This document shows positions 34,585 to 42,005 of a stretch of 64,000 bases of DNA, in pieces. The translations under genes and the position numbers were made by a program. Under the pieces are notes generated by a model, which saw only the letters and a program-made list of their open reading frames with translations, made no database searches and was not told the DNA's origin. Source of the DNA: Novosphingobium sp. PhB57 (GTDB taxonomy: Bacteria > Pseudomonadota > Alphaproteobacteria > Sphingomonadales > Sphingomonadaceae); contig NZ_SMBO01000010.1 of assembly GCF_004342985.1 (NCBI RefSeq), forward strand, positions 45,912 to 109,911, in the 5' to 3' direction. Every line of letters starts with the position of its first letter. Position 1 is the first letter of the stretch.

Positions 34585-35034
34585 CTACCCTTCGATGCGC
34601 AGAATTTGCTGTAGATGCTCAAGTTCAATCGCGCGGTCGCGCACTGTGGCGGCTTGACTGGCCGCCTGCATCGGCACGTACATCGTTCCCTTTCGGGTTT
34701 CGAACAGGGCCGAAGTCGCCTTGGCATTGGTATCCCGAAACAGGAGCCATGCGCGCTGGGCATCGCGCAGATGGGCGGCGGCGTTGGCGGGAAGATCCCG
34801 CATCAGCGTCGCATAGGCCGCATTCATTCGGCGATCATAGGCGTTTGCCGCATTGTCTTGGCAGCCAGTCTGACCGGCGGTCGATGCATTCTCAGCATCG
34901 TCGAGGCAGCGCTGAAGCTGGCGTTCGGTAGAGTCCATAGCCTCCGCTGCTGAAAGCGCCGCGGGGAACAGCGTTGCACCGAGGAGGATGACACCAAGAG
35001 CAAGCCGGGCTTTTGACTGATCGGATAGCCACAT
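34585..35034 (-). CDS. LprI-like exported protein (DUF1311, lysozyme-inhibitor type)
   Basis: A 149-residue protein with a signal peptide (ARLALGVILLGATLFPAALS). The mature part shows the DUF1311/LprI pattern: two Cys in QRCLDDAENASTAGQTGCQ, then AYDRRMNAAYATLMRDLP, LRDAQRAWLLFRDTNA and the C-terminal helix DRAIELEHLQQIL. Mycobacterial LprI inhibits lysozyme; most other members are untested. It is the first gene of the run that ends with the Sel1 protein, a combination suggesting envelope defence or interaction with host or prey factors. That idea is inference. Confidence 0.82.
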   Translation of the reverse strand: MWLSDQSKARLALGVILLGATLFPAALSAAEAMDSTERQLQRCLDDAENASTAGQTGCQDNAANAYDRRMNAAYATLMRDLPANAAAHLRDAQRAWLLFRDTNAKATSALFETRKGTMYVPMQAASQAATVRDRAIELEHLQQILRIEG

Positions 35035-35153
35035 AGCGTGATGATCTCTCAGGGCGTTACTGTTTTCAACAACTGTCTTCTGTTCCCGATGTATCGGGGC
35101 TGCGGCATTCGATCGTGGCAGGATCCGGCTACCTCATGGGTAACGGGCTTTGC

Positions 35154-35496
35154 ATGACGATCGCCATCCTCCTCTTCGTGACAATCGCACCGCTGCTGTT
35201 TTTGGGTATGTTTGTTCTTTCGGGCAGGCTGGACCTCAGGATCGCAGAGCGGATACTTGACTGGACGATCGCAGCGCTGGCTATTCAGTGGCGGCGGGGC
35301 AGTGTGCTCAAGTGTCGCAGGCGGCGCAGCACTGGCCGCAGGCGGCGCCTTGTGCGCGCTTGGTTTCGATCACCAGACGCGTTGGATCGCGGCGATCGTG
35401 CTGGTCCCTGTCGGCTTACGGCGCATCGGGCGTGGTCTGGGGGCGTGGACCGTTTCGACCCCGATCGCCGTGAACTCGCGCCGGGCATTCACATGA
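35154..35496 (+). pseudogene. Small membrane protein with a probable frameshift
   Basis: From the ATG at 35154 the frame reads MTIAILLFVTIAPLLFLGMF and LDWTIAALAIQW, two hydrophobic segments, then becomes Arg-rich. A second frame takes over near 35300 with GGAALAAGGALCAL, GFDHQTRWIAAIVLVPVGL and a stop at 35496. Together they would make a protein of about 114 residues with four membrane segments. The gene is not recognised; the frame change may be a mutation or a sequencing error. Confidence 0.33.
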
Positions 35497-35685
35497 GCGG
35501 CGCTGACGATCGCTCGCCTCGGCTGCAGCGGCGCTGGCTCGGGTGTTCATATTCGTTGCTGTCGTGTTTGCGACAGGGGTGGTGGCTGTCTTAGCATGGG
35601 ATAGTCCGGTCATTTAACAAGCGAGCTGAGAGCGACAGGTGCTCGTCGCCTACTGCCGGTTAGCGAACGGGACGCACCAAGAAAC

Positions 35686-35719
35686 GAAAAATTGGCTGCT
35701 GAACAAGGGACAAGAGTCG
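35686..35719 (+). repeat. Dispersed intergenic repeat, copy D (diverged)
   Basis: GAAAAATTGGC on the left and AAGAGTCG on the right, 34 bp, in the gap before the DUF2236 gene end. Confidence 0.3.
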
Positions 35720-35794
35720 AGACCAACCTCCGGAACAACCCTTGGTAACACCGCCGTGCGGCATATTGACTTAAAATGAAACCACGCGTTTCCA

Positions 35795-35820
35795 AGCCCC
35801 TGCCGTCAAGAGGCAGGCTT
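35795..35820 (-). terminator. Hairpin at the end of the P450/DUF2236 operon
   Basis: Arms CCTGCC (35799-35804) and GGCAGG (35812-35817), loop of 7, with partial pairing outside. It overlaps the stop codon region of the leftward DUF2236 gene. There is no T-run. Confidence 0.35.
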
Positions 35821-37135
35821 ATCCGTGGCTCAGCGTTTTCCCGTCGCTTACGAACTCGGCATGTCCATAGCGCTTCAACAAGCCGGACAGCCGACGAACC
35901 AGATGCCGATCGGCCACCTCGCGGATCACCGGCACTTCGGCCAGGACATCGAACAGCCTTAGCTGCGTGGTGATGCGCACCGCAGCAGCCAAAGCCAGCT
36001 TGCGGTCCAGCACGGTATAGCGGATTCCCAACGCGGCAGCGCGGCCGACGTCTCCCTTGAGGAAATGGCGAATGAAAAAGGCCTTGGCGAAGCTGCGCTC
36101 CAGCCGGCTATCGACAAGACCGCGCGGCGTCGGTTCGTGCGGGAGCCGAGCGGCCAGCGTACCTCTTACTAGTGCGCCGCACGTTTCGTCGTCGAAGGCG
36201 GGGCGTAATGTGGCCTGACGCGCCACCATCAGTCGCACGATCTCCTCCGGCGTCTCGCCCAGCAGCGTGCGCGGTAGGCCGAGCAGGAAGCAGCGATAGC
36301 GCGCGATCTCGATACGGGCTCGCTCCTGCCTGGTGAAAGGGCGCTCTTCACGCAACGCCTGGGCAGCGATGAGCAGCGACCCGATCTGGCCGGCCGGCAT
36401 TTGATCCACCTGCGGGATCGGCACGCCGTAGATTTCAGGATCCCACTTGTCCGGGCGGCGCGTCACGTTCACGCGCACCATGGAATGCATCAGGCGCACC
36501 ATCGCCGCGGCGTGGAAGGCCGCGCCATGGCGCTCAAGCGCGCTGGGCATCACCGTCAGCGTGAAGAAAGTGGCTGTCTCGTTCACCCGCTTGGCGGCCA
36601 GCGCGTCCGAGAGATTGCCAGTCAGCGCCATCGGCAGCGCCGAATAGCGGTTCATGAACGTCGCCAGAAATGCCCCCCGAATCGCAAAGGGTACCAGATG
36701 CGCGTAGTGATTGCGCTCAATCCGGGCCCCTTCGTTCACCAGATCCAGGTCGATCCAGTCGGGGCGCTCCTCCATCGCTGCAAGGAACGCGGCCAGTTCG
36801 GGGGGCGCCTCAGGCACTGAATCGATCCCTTGCGCGCAGGCGGTGCACAGCCATTGCACGAGCTGCCGAAAGCCATGTTCGTCCATGCGCGCGGCATAGG
36901 CATCGGCCACGGGATCGCCGGTCAGCGTGTAAGCTGCCATCATCGCCACCAGCGGTTCGTCCGCTCGTACTTGGCCATCCATTGCGGAAAACCCGGGAAT
37001 GGTATCGCCGGAATCGCCGAATGCGAAACGTTCCGGCATCGAGGTCAGGTCCAGCCCACCGTAGATTTCGGGCACAAGCTTGGCTTGGCGATCGACGTCC
37101 TGCCACAGCTGCGGATGGTGGTTGCGCTGATGCAT
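35819..37135 (-). CDS. DUF2236/MpaB-type oxygenase family protein, long form
   Basis: A 438-residue cytoplasmic protein that I place in the DUF2236 / MpaB / latex-clearing-like family on its helical pattern: LVPFAIRGAFLATFMNRYSA, then FHAAAMVRLMHSMVRVNVTR with the candidate haem-side His and Arg, PIPQVDQMPAGQIGSLLIAA, and FLLGLPRTLLGETPEE. MpaB is a haem-type oxygenase in mycophenolic acid synthesis, and Lcp cleaves rubber. AAGGAG lies 7 bases before the ATG at 37135; the longer frame would use a TTG inside the previous gene. Last of three genes with overlapping or near-touching ends; substrate unknown. Confidence 0.8.
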   Translation of the reverse strand: MHQRNHHPQLWQDVDRQAKLVPEIYGGLDLTSMPERFAFGDSGDTIPGFSAMDGQVRADEPLVAMMAAYTLTGDPVADAYAARMDEHGFRQLVQWLCTACAQGIDSVPEAPPELAAFLAAMEERPDWIDLDLVNEGARIERNHYAHLVPFAIRGAFLATFMNRYSALPMALTGNLSDALAAKRVNETATFFTLTVMPSALERHGAAFHAAAMVRLMHSMVRVNVTRRPDKWDPEIYGVPIPQVDQMPAGQIGSLLIAAQALREERPFTRQERARIEIARYRCFLLGLPRTLLGETPEEIVRLMVARQATLRPAFDDETCGALVRGTLAARLPHEPTPRGLVDSRLERSFAKAFFIRHFLKGDVGRAAALGIRYTVLDRKLALAAAVRITTQLRLFDVLAEVPVIREVADRHLVRRLSGLLKRYGHAEFVSDGKTLSHG

Positions 37136-37158
37136 CAAAATGCTCCTTGGAAGGTTCC

Positions 37159-38001
37159 TCAAGCGGTCAGACGGCGCCGGGCCTGCGCCGCAGGCATCGT
37201 CGGTAGCGGGATGAGGCTCGAAGCGCCGGCCATGGCGCGAACCGCCAGTGCCTCACCGGGGCGAAGCCCCCGACCCCGAAGCTGCGCGAACCTGCGCACG
37301 GGTTCGGGCACGATAGAGACGGCAGCGCGCAGCAGCAGTCTCTGGAGCGGGCGCAGTGGAGCGGAAAGGATCGCGGCATCGTTCATGATCGCGAGAAATT
37401 CGCTCAGCACATCGGATGGTTCGAGACGCCAGGCGGTGCGGCTAAGGAGCGCTTCCCACCCCGCCGCCGACACGGGCGCATCGCGGGCGCCGTAAAGCTT
37501 CGCTGCCGGAGCGCCCTCGGCAAACGCGGCGTCCCACTCCCGTGCGGAAAGCAGACGGACGTAGCGATCATAAGCGGCAGTGAAGCCGAAAGTCGCGGTG
37601 GCCTGCACCCAGTCCAGCAATTCGGGGTTGTTGGCGCGGTAGGCGTCACCATGCACATTCGTGCCACTTACCCGCTCATGCATGGCGACCACCTGCGCGA
37701 TCATCTCTCGGGCTTGGGACTGCGGGCCGTAAATCGTCATCATCGCGGCGAACCCGGTCCGGCGCAGGCGCATGGCGGGATCGCGCCGAAAGCTGGAGTG
37801 GTCCCACACGCCCGCCCGCACGGAAGGCTCTGCTAGTTCGAGCAGAACCGCCGCCACGCCGCCGATGAACAGCGAAACCGGGTTGGCGAAGACTTTCCAG
37901 GCTACGCCGTCCTTTGGTGCCAGCGCGGGTTCCCCGGCCGGGCGGGTGAAATTGAAATCCATGCCCGGCGGCGGGCGAAGCAGGTCGGCAAGCGGTGCCA
38001 T
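37159..38001 (-). CDS. DUF2236/MpaB-type oxygenase family protein, short form
   Basis: A 280-residue DUF2236 protein. The family signature is clear in order: FANPVSLFIGGVAAVLLELA, SVRAGVWDHSSFRRDPAMRL, RTGFAAMMTIYGPQSQAREM, HERVSGTNVHGDAYRANNPE and LLDWVQATATFGFTAAYDRY. DUF2236 proteins are predicted oxygenases with a haem-binding helical bundle; few are characterised. The start ATG at 38001 overlaps the P450 stop, with AGGGGG 8 bases upstream, so it is coupled to P450 translation. The longer relative follows after 23 bp. The two copies are too different to be a recent duplication. Confidence 0.85.
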   Translation of the reverse strand: MAPLADLLRPPPGMDFNFTRPAGEPALAPKDGVAWKVFANPVSLFIGGVAAVLLELAEPSVRAGVWDHSSFRRDPAMRLRRTGFAAMMTIYGPQSQAREMIAQVVAMHERVSGTNVHGDAYRANNPELLDWVQATATFGFTAAYDRYVRLLSAREWDAAFAEGAPAAKLYGARDAPVSAAGWEALLSRTAWRLEPSDVLSEFLAIMNDAAILSAPLRPLQRLLLRAAVSIVPEPVRRFAQLRGRGLRPGEALAVRAMAGASSLIPLPTMPAAQARRRLTA

Positions 38002-39170
38002 CACACTGCCCCCTTGTCGATCGCCATGCGGCAGTCGCGCAGTTCATAGCCGGTAACCAGCGGGTTCCACCCCACTGTGGGCGCCTGCACCAGTTTGATG
38101 CCGGGAACGGACAGCAGCCGCCTCAGAAAGATTTCCGCCTCGGCCAGCGCCACGCCAGCGCCGGGGCAGCGATGCTCGCCGTCGCCAAAGGACATTCCCG
38201 CACCGCCGACGCGATCGGCGCGCTGGCGGTCAGGGTCGAGGTTGAACGGGCAGGCCCCGACTGCTCCGGGATCGGCATTGGCAGAACGTATGTCGAGCTC
38301 CAACGGAGGGCCATCCTCCACCGGGCTGCGATAAAGGTAGCCTACCACCGGCTCTAAGCGCAGGATTTCCTCCAGAATGCCCAGGCGTTCCTGGCGATCA
38401 ACTGCCAGAAAGCGCGCACGCAATGCGGCATCGTCCAGCAGATGCCAGCCGGCCATGGTGATGAACTCCCGGGTGGTGACCATGCCCGCCGCCCCGTAAG
38501 TAAAGCACTCGACCAAAATGTCGCGGTCGCAATAACCTTCCGCGATGAGGTGGGAGATCACGTCCTGGCGCGGGGCCATGCGACGGGCGGCAATTGCAGG
38601 GCGCACATCGGCGAAGTGGAAGTGCAGCATGTGCCACTGGCCTTGCAGGAAGGCGGACAAGCGGGCCAGCCACCCCTCGCGCGTGGCCGCGCCGACCGAA
38701 AAGAAAGCATCGAGCCTGCGTGCCATGGCAGGCCTGTCGCTCTGCGTCAGCCCCACGATTTCGGCAGCGACGGCCACCGCCAGATCCAGCGCCATCGCAT
38801 CGAGCTTCGCGGAGCCATCCTGGTTCAGCCGGTCTATCAACCGGTCTGCCTGGTTTTCGATCAGGGGGCGGTGCTGCTCTTCAACCACGCGCGGCGCGAA
38901 GAAGCGGGCGGTGGCTGCGCGCTGGCGACGGTGCGCCTCGCCCGAGAGGAACAGGATTGGCGGACGAGTAAGGCTGCCGGATCGCTTGATCAACTCCGCC
39001 TTGAAACCGGCCTGCCGCATCCCTTGCTCCCGCAGGACCTGTCGAACGGCATTGAACCCGGTCACCTGATTTGCCGCGGTTACGGCAAGCGCGCTACCTC
39101 CAGGAATTGAGCGGCGCCGATCCGCGTCGGCTTGCAAATTATTATGGACCGGACAGAAAGCACTTGGCAT
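38001..39170 (-). CDS. Cytochrome P450 (divergent)
   Basis: A 389-residue soluble bacterial P450. The haem loop MSFGDGEHRCPG has the axial Cys335; the ExxR pair is Glu268-Arg271 followed by LEPVVGYLYR; PPILFLSGEAHRRQR is the C-helix. In the I helix, AAGMVTTRE replaces the usual A-G-x-D/E-T-T, so the acidic proton-relay residue is Val231. The segment between ExxR and the haem loop is also shorter than normal. No ferredoxin or reductase gene is adjacent. It leads an operon with two DUF2236 proteins and is divergent from a TetR gene. The substrate is unknown. Confidence 0.93.
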   Translation of the reverse strand: MPSAFCPVHNNLQADADRRRSIPGGSALAVTAANQVTGFNAVRQVLREQGMRQAGFKAELIKRSGSLTRPPILFLSGEAHRRQRAATARFFAPRVVEEQHRPLIENQADRLIDRLNQDGSAKLDAMALDLAVAVAAEIVGLTQSDRPAMARRLDAFFSVGAATREGWLARLSAFLQGQWHMLHFHFADVRPAIAARRMAPRQDVISHLIAEGYCDRDILVECFTYGAAGMVTTREFITMAGWHLLDDAALRARFLAVDRQERLGILEEILRLEPVVGYLYRSPVEDGPPLELDIRSANADPGAVGACPFNLDPDRQRADRVGGAGMSFGDGEHRCPGAGVALAEAEIFLRRLLSVPGIKLVQAPTVGWNPLVTGYELRDCRMAIDKGAV

Positions 39171-39184
39171 CTTTCGTCTCCATA

Positions 39185-39205
39185 TATGACAAGTAACTCG
39201 TCATA
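39185..39205. promoter_or_regulatory. TetR operator between P450 operon and regulator
   Basis: A 21-bp near-perfect palindrome, TATGAC-A-AGT-A-ACT-C-GTCATA, lies 15 bp from either start in the 49-bp divergent gap. Only two positions fail to pair. In a gap this short it must overlap both promoters, so the TetR protein can shut both genes at once. Confidence 0.65.
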
Positions 39206-39219
39206 ACGTAGGATCGATC

Positions 39220-39798
39220 ATGCAGGTTGCAACCAGCCCTAAGCGACAAGACGCCCGCGCAGTGCGGTCGCGCGCGGCCATGCAAGGCGCTCTCATCAAA
39301 TTGCTGCGCGATTTCCCGCTTGCCGAGGTCACCGGGGCGATGGTCAGCGAAACAGCGGGAATTGGCTATTCCACCTTCTTCCGACACTATGCCGACGTTC
39401 GCGCCCTTTTGGTGGATGCGGTAGGAGAACTGGCTAACGACTTGGCGCAAAAGATGCTGCCCGCCCTGCTCGATGGCCAGGCAGGGCCGGCAGCGCTGGC
39501 GCTGATCCAGGAGATAGACCGCCGTCGCGCCGAGGTAACCGCCCTGATGGCCGGTGCGGGCGAGGCCATGCGCGTTGAACTGGCAGGCAGCATCGTGGAC
39601 CGCTTGGCCGCACTGCCTGACATTTCGCCTGACTGGCTCCCCCAGCACCTCGCCCTGCGCGTCGCTGTGGCCGCCACGATTGAACTGTGCGACTGGTGGT
39701 TACTTGAACAACCCGCGACCCCGATAGCGGTGGTAGCGGACATGCTGGACAGGCTAGTCGTCGCGCCCATGACGGCCCACGGAACCGGTACCATTTAA
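39220..39798 (+). CDS. TetR-family regulator of the P450 operon
   Basis: A 192-residue regulator. RAAMQGALIKLLRDFPLAEV and MVSETAGIGYSTFFRHYADVRALLVDAV (residues about 48-75) form the helix-turn-helix. The C-terminal ligand domain resembles the TetR_C_33-like group. AGGA 6 bases before the ATG is the ribosome site. It is divergent from the P450 gene across an exact operator-like palindrome; a substrate of the operon probably releases it. Confidence 0.9.
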   Translation: MQVATSPKRQDARAVRSRAAMQGALIKLLRDFPLAEVTGAMVSETAGIGYSTFFRHYADVRALLVDAVGELANDLAQKMLPALLDGQAGPAALALIQEIDRRRAEVTALMAGAGEAMRVELAGSIVDRLAALPDISPDWLPQHLALRVAVAATIELCDWWLLEQPATPIAVVADMLDRLVVAPMTAHGTGTI

Positions 39799-40003
39799 GG
39801 CCCGGACCATGGTGCCCGGTAGAGCTCAGTCTCGCTTTTTCATTCCAGTCATCCTGCCACCACAGTCTATTCGTTTATTAGTCGATCTCACCGTTACCCC
39901 GATCGAGAAATGGTGATTTCAGTAAGGACCCGATGGTCGTCGGCGCTGTTGTGTGTGCGACAGGATCTGGTCGACACTTGGCGGACCGTCCCACCGAGAG
40001 ATC

Positions 40004-40036
40004 GAAAAATAACGGCTGAGCGGCCGATAAGGGTCG
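40004..40036 (+). repeat. Dispersed intergenic repeat, copy B
   Basis: GAAAAAT on the left and GGCCGATAAGGGTCG on the right, 33 bp, between the TetR gene and the serine hydrolase end. The core is shared with copy A. Confidence 0.4.
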
Positions 40037-40047
40037 TCTGCGAAATC

Positions 40048-41100
40048 TCATGAGCCAAGCAGAGCTGCGACGCGCCGCCAAACCTCATCGTCAAAATTTG
40101 TGTCGCTGGCCGCTGCGCCCGTACGCACGACTATCAGCTTTTTGCTGGGAATGATATAAAGTCGGCGGTCCAACGCCCCGAATGCAGCGACCATGTCCGC
40201 CGGTGCAGCGCCTATCAAAGGCCCATCTTTCCGGCCAGAAGCTCGGACTGTGAATGCGCTGCCGTTGAGCCACCACAGCCGTCCATAGGCCGGATTGGCG
40301 CCAGACGGCATGAACATCGCGTTGAGCCCGGCCTGCGACACGACGCGCCGGCCATCGGCGCCAATGCCGCCCTTGAGGATCATGGTCCCGAGTGCCGCGA
40401 GGTCGCGCGGCGATGTGACGAGGCCCGTGGCATTCCCGACACCCGCAAGCGCACCTGGACGTTGGCGCCATTCGGTATCCTCCATCCCGGTCGGCACCGT
40501 CAGCCAATCTTTCGTAATGGCGTCGAGGGGCTGCCCGGAGGCTGACGTCAATATCCGCTTCGTGACGGCGTAGACAGGGGTATTGTAGAAGAACTGCCTC
40601 CCCGCAGGCGCGACATAGGCGAACCCTTCGTCCAACCCCGAACTCATGGTGAGAACGTCCAGCACGCGGATGCGCGCTTCCTGATCGGGGGCGGCTCTGG
40701 ACCACCCCGTCCCCAGATAAGCCGAGACCGGCTTTTCGACATCGATCAGGCCCTTGTCGACGGCGATCGCGACCAGCACCGACACGAAGCTCTTCTGCGC
40801 CGAGGCAACGTCTTCCAGAAGACTTCCCTCTTTCGTTCGTTCGTAGACGAAGGATGCAAAAACCTTATCCCTTTCCGGCGCGGGCCAGTTTTGCTCGACG
40901 AGAACATGTCCGTCCTGGATCAGAAGGAACCCGGTCGTGTGCTGACTCTCCAGATAGTTAATGAGTTCATGCATCGAGCCTGACATGCCGTGCTCCGTTT
41001 TGTCCTGAGTGGCCGGTTGCGGGGCCCGGGCATGCACGAGGCCGCCCGCACAGAGCAGACCGACGAAAAACAGGCCTATCGTCATCTTGCACTTAAACAT
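40048..41100 (-). CDS. Exported serine hydrolase of the beta-lactamase class C/penicillin-binding type
   Basis: A 350-residue protein with a signal peptide (MTIGLFFVGLLCAGGLVHA). The catalytic S-x-x-K is Ser100-Ala-Gln-Lys103 in EDVASAQKSF; QFFYNTPVY is the second-motif region. Related proteins include esterases, 6-aminohexanoate-dimer hydrolases and D-peptidases, so beta-lactam hydrolysis should not be assumed. The ATG at 41100 or a GTG at 41106 overlapping the GntR stop can be used; coupling to the GntR gene is likely. With the divergent TonB receptor it may act on an imported or surface-bound peptide or ester. Confidence 0.9.
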   Translation of the reverse strand: MFKCKMTIGLFFVGLLCAGGLVHARAPQPATQDKTEHGMSGSMHELINYLESQHTTGFLLIQDGHVLVEQNWPAPERDKVFASFVYERTKEGSLLEDVASAQKSFVSVLVAIAVDKGLIDVEKPVSAYLGTGWSRAAPDQEARIRVLDVLTMSSGLDEGFAYVAPAGRQFFYNTPVYAVTKRILTSASGQPLDAITKDWLTVPTGMEDTEWRQRPGALAGVGNATGLVTSPRDLAALGTMILKGGIGADGRRVVSQAGLNAMFMPSGANPAYGRLWWLNGSAFTVRASGRKDGPLIGAAPADMVAAFGALDRRLYIIPSKKLIVVRTGAAASDTNFDDEVWRRVAALLGS

Positions 41101-41102
41101 CG

Positions 41103-41828
41103 TCACTTTCTCGTGGTGGATACCGCAGTTCGGCCGAACCCGCGAGCAAGCAGGATACGGGACACCGCGTCCTGCATGAAATTGATGAGCCCACGCGCGC
41201 CTTGAGCCGCTTTCTCGGCATCACGGGTCAAAAGCGCGGCACGAATGTCATGCCAAAAACTGTACGGACCGCTTCCATTCGCGTTGATGGCCAATGCCAC
41301 GTAGGAAAAATGCCACCGCGTCTTGCGGCGAATGGATTCGATCATGCGCTGTGCATCCGCGCTGGCGTTGGCCGTCATGTCAGTGAAGATCGCTTCGCTG
41401 ATGTCCATGATCTCTTCCGCTGCCGCGCCCTGATCGGCGGCCATGAGAAGGCTATCGATCTTGGCCAGCATCTGCGCGATCGCTGTATCCGAGGCTCGCA
41501 GGCAGGCGAAACGCGCGGCAAGCCCATAAAGCGCGGCCCTCACTTCATAGAGATCGAAGACTTCCTCGACGGTGGTTTCCGCTACCCGAGCCCCGCGATT
41601 TTCCTCCAGTTCGATCAATCCGTCATCTGCGAGCGTGCGCAGAGCCCGGCGCGCCACCGAACGACCGATGCCGAATTCGGCGCAAAGCTTCGCCTCTCGA
41701 ATCCATTCTCCCGGCGTAATCTCGCTACGTTGAATGCGCAGCCGCAGCGCCTGCGTCACATCGCCGGCGGTAAGCCCGGAATCCGGTTTGGCGGCATCTA
41801 ATTCCAAGCGTTTCCCTTCCTGCGACAT
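41103..41828 (-). CDS. GntR-family regulator, FCD (FadR-like) type
   Basis: A 241-residue regulator. The N-terminal winged helix contains TQALRLRIQRSEITPGEWIR and EFGIGRSVARRALRTLADDG, and GLIELEENRGARVAE is the wing. The C-terminal all-helical FCD domain (FDLYEVRAALYGLAARFACL) normally binds a carboxylate ligand with metal. It faces the TonB receptor across 177 bp, where an FCD-type operator is visible, and heads the serine hydrolase gene. It probably represses both until the imported compound's product appears. Confidence 0.92.
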   Translation of the reverse strand: MSQEGKRLELDAAKPDSGLTAGDVTQALRLRIQRSEITPGEWIREAKLCAEFGIGRSVARRALRTLADDGLIELEENRGARVAETTVEEVFDLYEVRAALYGLAARFACLRASDTAIAQMLAKIDSLLMAADQGAAAEEIMDISEAIFTDMTANASADAQRMIESIRRKTRWHFSYVALAINANGSGPYSFWHDIRAALLTRDAEKAAQGARGLINFMQDAVSRILLARGFGRTAVSTTRK

Positions 41829-41911
41829 GCCTCAGCGATCGCCGAATGAAGCGCGAGTTTATGGCCGCTCGTAAAGCGCCGCAAGTTTGATTGTCCAGAC
41901 CACAACCAAAA

Positions 41912-41934
41912 ATTGTCGTACAATATATTTGACA
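41912..41934. promoter_or_regulatory. FCD-GntR operator and receptor promoter
   Basis: ATTGT-CGT-ACAAT (41912-41924) is a perfect palindrome of the TTGTnnnACAA form expected for FadR-like GntR proteins. A -35-like TTGACA follows at 41929-41934, pointing to the TonB receptor; the -10 is not convincing. Confidence 0.55.
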
Positions 41935-42005
41935 TTGTCCCTCGATATGCGGATGACGCCATTAGTCAACTGATTTGGTAGAGAATGCAGGGTGGACAGG
42001 ATTTA

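Noticed and set aside
40048..41100. Calling the serine hydrolase a beta-lactamase
   Set aside because: The S-x-x-K motif is shared by esterases and D-peptidases, and no AmpC-specific feature or AmpR-like regulator is present.
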